Source of the DNA: Embleya sp040605455 | GTDB taxonomy: Bacteria > Actinomycetota > Actinomycetes > Streptomycetales > Streptomycetaceae | Reading direction: 5' to 3' | Length of the DNA: 64,000 nt | Assembly: GCF_040605455.1 (NCBI RefSeq) | Contig: NZ_JBEXCV010000033.1 | Span: forward strand, 1-64,000 | Part shown: positions 17,446 to 25,959 of the stretch, one piece after another | Position numbering within the stretch: the stretch's first letter is position 1 | Layout of the letters: each line of letters begins with the position of its first letter | Translations under genes and position numbers: made by a program | Notes under the pieces: generated by a model | The model's database searches: none | Told to the model about the DNA's origin: nothing | The model's input: only the letters and a program-made list of their open reading frames with translations

Positions 17446-18156
17446 GTGACTGTCGGTACCGGTGAGATCCGGGTCATGTCGTACAACGTGCGCTCGTTGC
17501 GCGACGATCGGGAAGCCCTCGTCCGCATCGTGCGCCACTGCGCGCCCGATCTGCTCTGCGTCCAGGAGGCGCCGCGGTTCCTGCGGTGGCGGCATGCGGT
17601 GGCCCGGTTCGCGCGCGAGTGCGGCCTGGTGGTGATCACCGGCGGGGGCACCGCCTCCGGTCCGCTGCTGCTGGGCGGCCTTCGGGTGCGGGTGCGCCGG
17701 GCGCAGGACGTGTTGTTGCCGCGTACGCCCGGGCTGCGTCAGCGCGGCATGGCGACCGCCGTGGTCGAGGTCGGCGGCGCCGAGTTCGCGGTGGCCGGCA
17801 CCCAACTGGGCCTGGACGCCGCCGAGCGGTTGGTGCAGGCCGAGCTGGTGCTGCGCCGGCTGGCCGGGCTCGGCGTCGAACACCGGGTGCTGGCCGGGGA
17901 CTTCAACGAATCGGCCGGGCGTCCCGGGTGGGACCGGCTGGCCGGGGAGATGCAGGACGGATTCGCGATCGCGCCCTGGGGTTCGGAGTTCACTTCGCCG
18001 CGGCGCGACCCCGGTCGCCGGGTGGACGGCGTGTTCGTGTCCAAGGGCATCGAGGTGCTCGGCTGCGGCGTGCCCGACGACGTTACGGACGCCGACTACA
18101 CCGCCGCCTCCGACCACCGCCCGGTGCTGGCCACCCTGCGGGTGCCCACCACCTGA
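17446..18156 (+). CDS. Endonuclease/exonuclease/phosphatase family protein
   Basis: A 236-residue protein of the DNase I/AP-endonuclease fold: VMSYNVRSLRDD near the start (Asn), LLCVQEAP (metal-binding Glu), VLAGDFNESAG (Asp/Asn), and a C-terminal TAASDHRPVLATL with the Asp-His pair. It has no signal peptide. It may be a nuclease or a phosphodiesterase acting on lipids or nucleotides. GTG 17446 has a GGGGG-type ribosome site 5 nt upstream; an earlier GTG at 17404 is possible but unsupported. Confidence 0.82.
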   Translation: MTVGTGEIRVMSYNVRSLRDDREALVRIVRHCAPDLLCVQEAPRFLRWRHAVARFARECGLVVITGGGTASGPLLLGGLRVRVRRAQDVLLPRTPGLRQRGMATAVVEVGGAEFAVAGTQLGLDAAERLVQAELVLRRLAGLGVEHRVLAGDFNESAGRPGWDRLAGEMQDGFAIAPWGSEFTSPRRDPGRRVDGVFVSKGIEVLGCGVPDDVTDADYTAASDHRPVLATLRVPTT

Positions 18157-18217
18157 CGGCGGGTCGAGCGGACCGATCCGGTCGGTCCGGGTCGCGTGAG
18201 TCGAGCGGTTCGTCCCG

Positions 18218-20017
18218 TCAGGGCTGGAAGCTCGCCTTGAAGCCGGCCAACAACTCCTGCGTGGCCTGGTCGTTCCAGACCGCCTCCGGGGTGTCCATGT
18301 ACAGCGAGTAGCCCCGCCCGGAGGGGACCGTGAAGCCGAGGTTGAGCACATGGTGCCGGGTGCTGCTGCCGTAGGTGAAGTGCCATGCGGCGGCGGGGTA
18401 GTCGCGGTAGTCGGCCTTCTCGATGCTCAGCTTCCGGTAGTTCGGGAAACTGTCGCGCACCTGGGGTTCCAGCTCCTTCCAGTCCTCGACCGGATCGGTC
18501 GGTGAACTGGCGACGGTGTCCACGTTGAGCTTCAGCGTGCCCTCCGCGTTGGCGAAGAACTCCTGCGAATCCACGGTCTTGACCTTGGTCCACCCCGGGG
18601 GCAGACCGATCCGGTAGCCGGAGGTGCCCCCCGTGTAAGAAGTCCAGCCCGCCGGCAGGCCGTTCGAGTCGGCGGCGGGAGGTGGTTGGGTCTGCGGCGC
18701 GGTTTGCGCGGGCGGGTCGCTCGGGCCGCTCTTCGGCGGGTCCGCGCTCGGTGGCGGCTGGCTGGGTTGGCCCTGCGCCGGGGCGGTCGCGGAGGTGCTC
18801 GGCGAGGCGGAGGAAGTGGCCTGTGCGGCGGGTGAGTCGGTGTTGCCGGTGTTCTTCGCCGTGGGCTTCTTGTCGTCCTCGGGGGCGATCAGGAAGAGGA
18901 TCAGGCCGATCACGACCCCGAAGACCACCAGGGCCGCGATCGCGGCGGGCAACGGCAGCCACGGGAACGTGCGTGCCGGGCGGTCCTCCCGGACCGGCTC
19001 GGCGGGTTTCCCCGGCGGCGGGGCGAGGAGCGCTGCCATCTCCGCCGCGGTCTGCGGTCTTTCGTCGGAATCCGGCTCGATGGCGCGCACGGCGGGTGCC
19101 GCCGCGGGTATGGACTCCGCCTCGGGCGCGGGCCGGGGCAGCAGCGGCACCGGCGCGATCGGCACGGCCCGGGTGGCCGCGTTCTCCTCCCGGATCTCGC
19201 GCAGCGCGTCGCGCAGCATCGCCTCGGCCTCCGCCGCGTCCGGCCGCTCCTGCGGGTCCCGGGCCAACAGAGCGCGCAGTACCGGGTCGAGCGCGCCCGC
19301 GTGCTTGGCCGGCGTCGGATCCTCGCTGACGATCGCGGTCAGCGTGGCCAGCGGTGTCGAGCGCTCGAACGGGGCCTTGCCCTCGACCGCCGCGTACAGC
19401 GTCGCGCCGAGCGACCACAGATCCGAAGCGGCCGTCGGATTCAGGCCCTTGGCCCGTTCCGGCGGGATGTACGCCGGCGCGCCGAGCACCACACCCGACT
19501 GGGTGACCGACGAGTCGCCCTCGACCACCGCGATGCCGAAGTCGCTGAGCACGGCCCGGTCGTCGAGCGTGATCAGCACGTTGCCGGGTTTGACGTCGCG
19601 GTGCAGGATGCCGGCCGCATGCGCGGTGCGCAGCGCGTCGATCATGGTCAGGCCGATCTCGGCGACCCGATCGGCGGCCATCGGGCCGTCCCCGCGAATC
19701 ACCTCGGCCAGCGAGCGCGAGGGGACCAACTCCATGACGATCCACGGTCGATCGTCCTCCTCGACCACGTCGTAGACGCGGACCACCGAGGGATGGCTCA
19801 GCCGGGCGGCGGCGCGGGCCTCGCGGGCGGCGCGCTCGCGCAGCCGGGCCCGCTCGGCGTCGTCCGCCCCCGGCTGCGGCAGCATCTCCTTCACCGCGAC
19901 CTCGCGGCCCAGGACCTGGTCCCGTGCCCGCCAGACCGCACCCATGCCGCCTCGCCCGAGTCGGTCGGCGAGCAGGTAGCGCCCGCCGATCAGGCGTCCC
20001 TCGTTATCCGCGTCCAC
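18218..20017 (-). CDS. Membrane Ser/Thr protein kinase with extracellular C-terminal domain
   Basis: A 599-residue Hanks-type kinase. The kinase domain spans residues about 14-275: LGRGGMGAVWRA (glycine loop), VAVKEM (Lys), HRDVKPGNVL (catalytic Asp), SDFGIAV and the APAYIPPERA activation end. A linker rich in Ala and Pro leads to one membrane segment at about 355-378. The outer part begins with a Pro/Ser/Gln-rich linker and ends in a 140-residue domain (GWTSYTGGTSGYRIGLPPGWTKV...) that has no PASTA repeats. The outer ligand is unknown. The start is GTG. The kinase converges on the EEP-family gene. Confidence 0.9.
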   Translation of the reverse strand: MDADNEGRLIGGRYLLADRLGRGGMGAVWRARDQVLGREVAVKEMLPQPGADDAERARLRERAAREARAAARLSHPSVVRVYDVVEEDDRPWIVMELVPSRSLAEVIRGDGPMAADRVAEIGLTMIDALRTAHAAGILHRDVKPGNVLITLDDRAVLSDFGIAVVEGDSSVTQSGVVLGAPAYIPPERAKGLNPTAASDLWSLGATLYAAVEGKAPFERSTPLATLTAIVSEDPTPAKHAGALDPVLRALLARDPQERPDAAEAEAMLRDALREIREENAATRAVPIAPVPLLPRPAPEAESIPAAAPAVRAIEPDSDERPQTAAEMAALLAPPPGKPAEPVREDRPARTFPWLPLPAAIAALVVFGVVIGLILFLIAPEDDKKPTAKNTGNTDSPAAQATSSASPSTSATAPAQGQPSQPPPSADPPKSGPSDPPAQTAPQTQPPPAADSNGLPAGWTSYTGGTSGYRIGLPPGWTKVKTVDSQEFFANAEGTLKLNVDTVASSPTDPVEDWKELEPQVRDSFPNYRKLSIEKADYRDYPAAAWHFTYGSSTRHHVLNLGFTVPSGRGYSLYMDTPEAVWNDQATQELLAGFKASFQP

Positions 20018-20101
20018 GCAAGGAAGGTACCCGGACCCGGACCCGGAATGCTGGATGACGTCCCGTCAGAGTCCGCCGTGATCAAGCCGGGTGACGGCGG
20101 G

Positions 20102-20938
20102 TCAGACCACCGCGCCGTCGTCCGGGTCGTCCTCGTCCCGATCTCGCCGCATCCGGGCCACCAGCGCGACGAATCCGCCGGTGAACGCGGCGAACGCGGC
20201 GAACGAGGTCCACGGCCCGACCGGGCGGCCGAGCAGCACCGACACGAGCAGGTAGAGCGGACCGCCGACCAGCGCGATCCAGGCGATCTTGGTGGCCGCG
20301 TCGGTCTTGGGCAGCGGGGGCGGCGGAGGCGGTACGAAGTGTTCCTCCGGGTCCTCCTCCAACTCGTTCATCACCGGCGGTCCCGGTGGTGCGAGCGAGT
20401 AGTCGCGCGGCCCCGCGGCGGCGGGCACCGCGACCTTGAACGACCCGTCTGCCGGCGGTTCGTCGCGTTCCGGGCGCTCGCCGCCCAAGTCCTCGGCCAC
20501 CGGCCAGCGCGGGATCGGGTCGGCCACGTCCTTGTCGAACGACGCGACGATCTGCGCCCACACCTCGTCGTCACCCGGTCGTTCGGCGGGCGACCGGGGT
20601 TCGGCCCGCTCCGCCCGCTCGGCGCCTTCCGCGCGCGGCGGATCCACCTGGGGGATGTCGGCGGGTCCGGCTGCCGCCTCCTTGGCTCGGGAGCGGGGGG
20701 AGGACGGCTCGGTCAGCGAGCGCAGGATCGCCCGGGCCCGCGACGTTGCCGCCGCGTCCACCCACAGACGTTCGATCTGTTCGGGCTCCTCGTCCGGATC
20801 CCGAGGCTCCAACGTCGAGACGTATGCCGCCACCCCCGCGTCCCGCAGGGCGACCAGCATCACGTCCGCCGCCTCGGGATCGAGGTCGGTCAGGGGCTTG
20901 AAGGACTCCGCGTCGAGTCCGTTGCCACGTCCGCGCAC
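20102..20938 (-). CDS. Hypothetical membrane protein with DUF2007-like N-terminus
   Basis: A 278-residue protein. The N-terminal segment (EAADVMLVALRDAGVAAYVS ... LWVDAAATSRARAILRS) resembles the small DUF2007 putative signal-transducing domain. A long acidic disordered linker follows, then two membrane segments near the C-terminus (IAWIALVGGPLYLLVSVLLG and FAAFAAFTGGFVALVARM). The GTG start lies 7 nt after the stop of the esterase gene, so expression is probably coupled. Function unknown. Confidence 0.6.
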   Translation of the reverse strand: MRGRGNGLDAESFKPLTDLDPEAADVMLVALRDAGVAAYVSTLEPRDPDEEPEQIERLWVDAAATSRARAILRSLTEPSSPRSRAKEAAAGPADIPQVDPPRAEGAERAERAEPRSPAERPGDDEVWAQIVASFDKDVADPIPRWPVAEDLGGERPERDEPPADGSFKVAVPAAAGPRDYSLAPPGPPVMNELEEDPEEHFVPPPPPPLPKTDAATKIAWIALVGGPLYLLVSVLLGRPVGPWTSFAAFAAFTGGFVALVARMRRDRDEDDPDDGAVV

Positions 20939-20945
20939 CGTTCGT

Positions 20946-21725
20946 TCAGTCCCTCTCGGCCGTCTCCGGGGCCCGCGCGTCCGGCGCGAGCCGGCGTACG
21001 AACTCCAGGCTGGATGCGAAGATCCGTTCCGCGTCGTGATCGAGCGTCGCCACGTGGTAGCTGTCGTTCAGCAGGACGTCGGTGACGTCCGTGGAGGAGA
21101 TCTTGGCCAGCACCGTCTCGGAGTTGGCCGGTGAGACCACGTGATCGTGCGGACTGTGCAGAAGCAGCACCGGCTGGGTGACCTGTGGCAGGTCGGCGGA
21201 GACCACGCGCCAGAAGCGGGACAGCGAATAGGCCGCCTTCACCGGCGTGCGCGGGTAGGCGAGCTCGACCGAGCCCTCCAGGCGGATGTCCGACGCGATG
21301 CCGGCCACCGACGGTATGACGTGGCGCAGCACCGGCAGCAACCTGACCTTGGGGTCGTCGGCCTGCACGGACGGGTTGACCAGCACGAGGCCGGCCACCT
21401 TGTCGCCGTGCTGCTGGGCCAGCCGCAGCGCCAGTCCGCCACCCATCGACAGACCCATCACGAACACCGTGTCGCAGCGCTCGCGCAACCGGTCGAACGC
21501 GCGGTCCACGGTCGCGTACCAGTCCTGCCACGTGGTCAGGTTCATGTCCTGCCAGCAGGTGCCGTGACCGGGCAGCAGCGGCAGTGACACGGACAGACCG
21601 GCGGCGGCGAGGTATCGGGCCCACGGCCGCAACGACTGCGGCGTGCCGGTGAAGCCGTGGCACAGCAGGACGCCCACGGACCCGCCGTCGTGGTGGTGGG
21701 GCTCGGCACCGGGCAGGATCGACAC
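20946..21725 (-). CDS. Alpha/beta-hydrolase, carboxylesterase (monoacylglycerol-lipase/Est30 type)
   Basis: A 259-residue hydrolase. The oxyanion region is LLCHGFTGTPQSLRPWA, the nucleophile is in GLSMGGGLAL (near residue 95), the acid is probably Asp in HSPHDHVVSP, and the base is His in NDSYHVATLDHD. It is similar to Est30-type carboxylesterases, which hydrolyse medium-chain esters and glycerides. GTG 21725 is chosen because AAGGAG sits 7 nt upstream; the frame stays open to 22016 but without family similarity. It lies beside an acyltransferase, consistent with lipid metabolism. Confidence 0.85.
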   Translation of the reverse strand: MSILPGAEPHHHDGGSVGVLLCHGFTGTPQSLRPWARYLAAAGLSVSLPLLPGHGTCWQDMNLTTWQDWYATVDRAFDRLRERCDTVFVMGLSMGGGLALRLAQQHGDKVAGLVLVNPSVQADDPKVRLLPVLRHVIPSVAGIASDIRLEGSVELAYPRTPVKAAYSLSRFWRVVSADLPQVTQPVLLLHSPHDHVVSPANSETVLAKISSTDVTDVLLNDSYHVATLDHDAERIFASSLEFVRRLAPDARAPETAERD

Positions 21726-22084
21726 CAACGGACTCCTTCGGGTGACGGGCTTGGCGGGACGAGCCGACCGGGTGGCCACCACGAAGGTGTGGTGACCGAT
21801 GGACGACGGCGATACAGGTTCCATAACGGGGTCGGGAGGCGAGTGGTTCCGCCTTCTACTCCCAACACCTGGGCGCTCCGGAATCGTCCCACGGGGGTGC
21901 GCGATGCGTACAGCGGCGCGGCGCGGGTCTCGCCCGCCCCGGGACCCCCGCCCACGAGCGATGTCGCGATCGGGCTCCGAACCCGCCGCGGCACCGGTGT
22001 CGGCCGGGCCCGACAAGGCCGTACGGGGGTCCCGGCCGGAACGGATGCTCTAGGGTTCGTCCTGTCCCGAGGAGGAGGTCAGGG
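21726..22084. other. Intergenic region between esterase and plsC
   Basis: This is 359 bp between divergent genes. It must hold both promoters. The esterase frame is open across most of it and gives Arg/Pro-rich sequence that does not look coding. I see no convincing promoter hexamers or repeats. Confidence 0.4.
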
Positions 22085-22876
22085 TTGTTCTACCGGCTGA
22101 TGAAGATGATCGTCGGCCCCGTATTGAGGCTCTTCTTCCGCCCCTGGGTGGAGGGTGAGGAGCACATCCCGGATCGGGGCCCGGCGATTCTGGCGAGCAA
22201 CCATCTCTCGTTCTCGGACTCCTTCTTCCTGCCCGTCGTGGTCCCGCGGCGGATCACCTTTTTGGCGAAGTCGGACTACTTCACCGGACGCGGCGTCAAG
22301 GGCCGGCTCACCGCCGCGTTCTTCAAGGGCGTCGGCCAACTCCCCGTGGACCGCACCGGCGGACGGGCCAGTGAAGCCGCGCTGAACGCCGGTCTCAAGG
22401 TGCTGCACGAGGAGCACCTGTTCGGCATCTATCCCGAGGGCACCCGCTCCCCGGACGGCCGGCTGTACCGGGGCAAGACCGGGATCGCCCGGCTCGCGCT
22501 GGAGTCGCACGCGCCGGTGATCCCGGTGGCGATGATCGACACCGAGAAGATCCAGCCGCCCGGCAAGATCGTGCCCAAGGTGATGCGGGTGGGGATCAAG
22601 GTCGGCGAGCCGCTGGACTTCTCCCGCTACGAGGGAATGGAGGACGACCGCTTCATCCTGCGCGCGATCACCGACGAGATCATGTACGCGCTGATGGAGT
22701 TGTCCGGCCAGGAGTACGTCGACGTGTACGCGGCCGACGCGAAGAAGCGCATCGACGAGGCGCGCAAGCAGGCGGCCAAGGCGGCCGACGAGACGGCGGA
22801 CGCCGCCGAACCGGACGCCGGCGCCGGGCCCGCGCCGAACGACGAATCGGGCGGTTCCGGCCGACCCGCCGCCTGA
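22085..22876 (+). CDS. plsC: 1-acyl-sn-glycerol-3-phosphate acyltransferase
   Basis: A 263-residue PlsC-family enzyme that makes phosphatidic acid from lysophosphatidate and acyl-CoA at the membrane. The HX4D catalytic box is NHLSFSDS (residues about 40-47), followed by VDRTGGRAS and the substrate motif YPEGTRSPDG. The last 60 residues are an Ala/Glu-rich tail with no catalytic motif. The start appears to be TTG at 22085: GGAGGAGG lies 6-7 nt upstream and no ATG or GTG precedes the conserved FYRLMK. The homologue in the mycobacterial order is Rv2182c. Confidence 0.88.
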   Translation: MFYRLMKMIVGPVLRLFFRPWVEGEEHIPDRGPAILASNHLSFSDSFFLPVVVPRRITFLAKSDYFTGRGVKGRLTAAFFKGVGQLPVDRTGGRASEAALNAGLKVLHEEHLFGIYPEGTRSPDGRLYRGKTGIARLALESHAPVIPVAMIDTEKIQPPGKIVPKVMRVGIKVGEPLDFSRYEGMEDDRFILRAITDEIMYALMELSGQEYVDVYAADAKKRIDEARKQAAKAADETADAAEPDAGAGPAPNDESGGSGRPAA

Positions 22877-22911
22877 CCGGGCGCAGCCGGCACATCCTGG
22901 GGGTTCACGAC

Positions 22912-24060
22912 GTGGGGGTCGAACAGTCGCTCTGGCGGGCACTCACGGTCTTTCGGGTGCTCGCGCTGTGCTACGCGGTGGTGCGCTTCGCCCAGGTCGC
23001 GGACGACTACCGCTATCCGGCCGGCGGGTGGGCCATCATGGCGCTGCTCACCATCTGGACGGCGGCGACCGCGTACGGCTTCCGCAGCCCCACGTTCCGC
23101 GCGCCGCCGCTGCTGATCATCGACGTGTGCGTGGCGGTCAGCTGCGTGCTGGCCACCCGCTGGCTGGACGATCCGGAGCGGGTCGCCCAGGGCACCATGA
23201 CGCTGCCCACCGTGTGGGCCTCGGCGCCGGTGCTGGCCTGCGCGATCAAGGGCGGCTGGCGCACCGGTGCGCCGGCCGCGCTCGCGATCGGCGCCTCCAA
23301 CGTGGCCGAACGCGGCGCGCTGACCGCCGACAACCAGCACAACACCGTGTTGCTGCTGCTCGCCGGCGGCGCGGTCGGCTATGTGGTGCAGATCGCCCGG
23401 GTCAGCGAGCAGGCGCTGGCCCGGGCGCTGCAGCTGGAGGCGGCCACGCGCGAGCGGGAGCGGTTGGCCCGGGACATCCACGACAGCGTGCTCCAGGTGC
23501 TCGCCCTGGTCCAGCGCCGCGGGGCCGAGATCGGCGGCGACGCGGCGAGCCTGGGCAAGCTGGCCGGCGAGCAGGAGGTGGCGCTGCGGCAGCTGATCTC
23601 GGCGACGCCCGCCCGGGTGGAGTCGGCCGACCTGCCCGGCTCCGGGGAGGACGGCGATCCGGCTCGACAGGATCTGCGGGTGCTTCTGGGCGCCTTCGCC
23701 GGGGCGCGGGTGACCGTGTCCGCGCCGGGTACGCCGGTCTTGCTGCCGACCCCGGCGGCGCGCGAGGTGACCGCGGCCGTCGCGGCGGCCCTGGACAATG
23801 TGCGCCGGCACGCGGGCGAGCAGGCCAACGCGTGGATCCTGGTGGAGGACGAACCGGACGAGATCGTGGTCAGCGTCCGGGACGACGGCCCGGGGATGGC
23901 CCCGGGCCGGCTGGAGGCGGCCCGGGCCCAGGGCCGGTTGGGCGTGGCCCAGTCGATCGAGGGCCGGGTGCGCGATCTCGGCGGCAGCGTGGTGTGGTCG
24001 TCGGTGACGGGAGAGGGCACCGAGTTGGAGTTCCGGGTGCCGAGGCAGGGGAGCGGATGA
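22912..24060 (+). CDS. macS: Sensor histidine kinase, MacS-like
   Basis: A 382-residue NarL-class sensor kinase. About six membrane segments occupy residues 10-160. A HisKA_3 dimerisation domain has the phosphorylated His in RLARDIHDSVLQVLALVQRR (near residue 190), and the HATPase domain has DNVRRHAGEQ and VRDDGPGM. It lacks a large extracellular domain, so the signal is probably sensed in or near the membrane. Its stop overlaps the start of the response-regulator gene (ATGA). The name follows the Streptomyces MacRS system (morphogenesis and actinorhodin control), recognised from the gene pair and its place beside pfk. Confidence 0.85.
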   Translation: MGVEQSLWRALTVFRVLALCYAVVRFAQVADDYRYPAGGWAIMALLTIWTAATAYGFRSPTFRAPPLLIIDVCVAVSCVLATRWLDDPERVAQGTMTLPTVWASAPVLACAIKGGWRTGAPAALAIGASNVAERGALTADNQHNTVLLLLAGGAVGYVVQIARVSEQALARALQLEAATRERERLARDIHDSVLQVLALVQRRGAEIGGDAASLGKLAGEQEVALRQLISATPARVESADLPGSGEDGDPARQDLRVLLGAFAGARVTVSAPGTPVLLPTPAAREVTAAVAAALDNVRRHAGEQANAWILVEDEPDEIVVSVRDDGPGMAPGRLEAARAQGRLGVAQSIEGRVRDLGGSVVWSSVTGEGTELEFRVPRQGSG

Positions 24061-24761
24061 GCGACACGAGTACACCCACACCGACGGCCGAACCGGCCCC
24101 GACACCGCTCAAGGTTCTGGTCGTCGACGATCACCCGATGTGGCGCGAGGCGGTGGCCCGCGACCTCGCGGCGGCCGGTTACGACGTGGTCGCCACCGCC
24201 GGGGATGGCCCCGAGGCAGTTCGCCGGGCCCGGGCGACCTCGCCGAACGTTGTGATCCTGGACCTGCACCTGCCCAAGCTGCCGGGCGTTGAGGTCGCCC
24301 GCGAACTGGTCCGGCACGACCGGTCGGTGCGGATCCTGGTGCTGTCCGCCAGCGGTGAGCAGGAGGACGTGCTGGAGGCGGTCAAGGCGGGTGCGACCGG
24401 ATACCTGGTCAAGTCGGCGAGCCGCGAGGAACTGGTCGACGCGGTGGGCCGGACCGCGGTCGGGGATCCGGTGTTCACCCCCGGGCTGGCCGGCCTGGTG
24501 CTCGGCGAGTTCCGCCGGATGGCCACCGACCCGCCACGCAAGGACGCGGACAAGGGCCCGGCCGCGCCGCGGCTGACCGATCGGGAGACCGAGGTGCTGC
24601 GGATGGTCGCCAAAGGCCTGTCCTACAAGCAGATCGCCCAGCGGTTGTTCCTGTCCCACCGCACGGTGCAGAACCACGTGCAGAACACCTTGAACAAGCT
24701 GCAACTGCACAACCGGGTGGAACTCGTGCGCTACGCGATCGAGAAGGGCCTGGACGACTAG
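24057..24761 (+). CDS. macR: LuxR/NarL-family response regulator, MacR-like
   Basis: A 234-residue response regulator. The receiver domain (residues about 18-135) has DDHP acidic residues, the phospho-acceptor Asp in VVILDLHLPKLPG, Ser in LSASGEQ and Lys in LVKSAS. The C-terminal LuxR helix-turn-helix is RLTDRETEVLRMVAKGLSYKQIAQRLFLSHRTVQNHV. The first 17 residues are a Thr/Pro tail. It overlaps the kinase gene by 4 nt, so the two are co-translated. Targets are unknown here; in Streptomyces the homologue controls membrane and secreted proteins linked to development. Confidence 0.88.
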   Translation: MSDTSTPTPTAEPAPTPLKVLVVDDHPMWREAVARDLAAAGYDVVATAGDGPEAVRRARATSPNVVILDLHLPKLPGVEVARELVRHDRSVRILVLSASGEQEDVLEAVKAGATGYLVKSASREELVDAVGRTAVGDPVFTPGLAGLVLGEFRRMATDPPRKDADKGPAAPRLTDRETEVLRMVAKGLSYKQIAQRLFLSHRTVQNHVQNTLNKLQLHNRVELVRYAIEKGLDD

Positions 24762-24909
24762 ACGCCCCGCATACGTCCGGCCCGGATCCGGGTCGATCGA
24801 TCCGATCAAGTCGGGTACCTCGAACGGGTGGTGGGAAGAGTCGAGGTGGCTTCTCGCACCGGTAGCGTGGGCCGCGAATCGTGCCGGACGGAAGAAATCG
24901 GAGATTTCG

Positions 24910-25935
24910 ATGCGTGTCGGAGTACTGACCGGCGGCGGCGACTGCCCGGGCCTGAACGCGGTGATCCGGGCGGTCGTCCGCAAGGGCGTCCAGGACTACG
25001 GGTACGACTTCATCGGCTTTCGGGACGGCTGGCGGGGGCCGCTCGAGGGCGACACCATGCCGCTGGACGTCAAGGCCGTACGCGGCATCCTGCCGCGCGG
25101 CGGAACCATCCTGGGCTCGTCCCGGACCAACCCGATCAAGGTCGACCGCGGCATCGAGCGAATCCGGGAGAACCTGGCCAAGTTCGAGGTGGACGCGCTC
25201 GTGGCGATCGGCGGCGAGGACACCCTCGGCGTCGCGACCCGCCTGCACGAGCACGACGTCAAGGTCGTCGGTGTGCCCAAGACCATCGACAACGACCTCA
25301 ACGCGACCGACTACACCTTCGGATTCGACACCGCGGTCAACATCGCCACCGAGGCGATCGACCGGCTGCACACCACCGCCGAATCGCACCGCCGGGTGCT
25401 GATCGTCGAGGTGATGGGCCGGCACGCGGGCTGGATCGCGATCCACTCCGGGATGGCCGGGGGCGCGAACGTGATCCTGATCCCCGAGCAGAACTTCGAC
25501 GTCGAAGAGGTCTGCGGTTGGGTGGACAGCCGCTTCCGGACCAACTACGCGCCGATCATCGTGGTCGCCGAGGGCGCCATCCCGCTGGCCGGCCAGATGG
25601 TCACCAAGGACCGGACGCTGGACGCGTTCGGCCACGTCAAGCTGTCCGGCATCGGCGACTGGCTGGCCTCGGAGATCGAGAAGCGCACCGGCCACGAGGC
25701 GCGCACCACCGTGCTCGGCCACGTGCAGCGCGGCGGTACGCCCACCGCGTTCGACCGGTGGCTGGCCACCCGGTTCGGCTTCCACGCGATCGACGCGGTC
25801 AACGCGGGCGACTGGGGCAGGATGGTCGCGCTGCGCGGTACGGAGGTGGTGACCGTGCCGCTGGAGGCGGCGACCCGCGAGCTCAAGACCGTGCCGGCCG
25901 CCCTGTACGACGAGGCGAAGGTGCTGTTCGGCTGA
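24910..25935 (+). CDS. pfkA: Phosphofructokinase, predicted pyrophosphate-dependent
   Basis: A 341-residue group III phosphofructokinase that phosphorylates fructose 6-phosphate. Motifs are TGGGDCPGLNAVIR, KTIDNDL with the catalytic Asp, MGRHAGWIA and GHVQRGGTP. Residue 104 is Asp (AIGGEDT) and residue 124 is Lys (VPKTIDND). In characterised enzymes Asp104 with Lys124 marks pyrophosphate use, while Gly104 marks ATP use. The enzyme is therefore probably PPi-dependent and reversible. The ATG has GGAGA 9 nt upstream. Confidence 0.9.
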   Translation: MRVGVLTGGGDCPGLNAVIRAVVRKGVQDYGYDFIGFRDGWRGPLEGDTMPLDVKAVRGILPRGGTILGSSRTNPIKVDRGIERIRENLAKFEVDALVAIGGEDTLGVATRLHEHDVKVVGVPKTIDNDLNATDYTFGFDTAVNIATEAIDRLHTTAESHRRVLIVEVMGRHAGWIAIHSGMAGGANVILIPEQNFDVEEVCGWVDSRFRTNYAPIIVVAEGAIPLAGQMVTKDRTLDAFGHVKLSGIGDWLASEIEKRTGHEARTTVLGHVQRGGTPTAFDRWLATRFGFHAIDAVNAGDWGRMVALRGTEVVTVPLEAATRELKTVPAALYDEAKVLFG

Positions 25936-25959
25936 TCCGCGAGCACGGATGACGCCGGG

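Noticed and set aside
15322..18351. Minus-strand open frame of about 1000 codons across the DUF5304-like, glucokinase and EEP genes
   Set aside because: Antisense to three recognisable genes and low in complexity.
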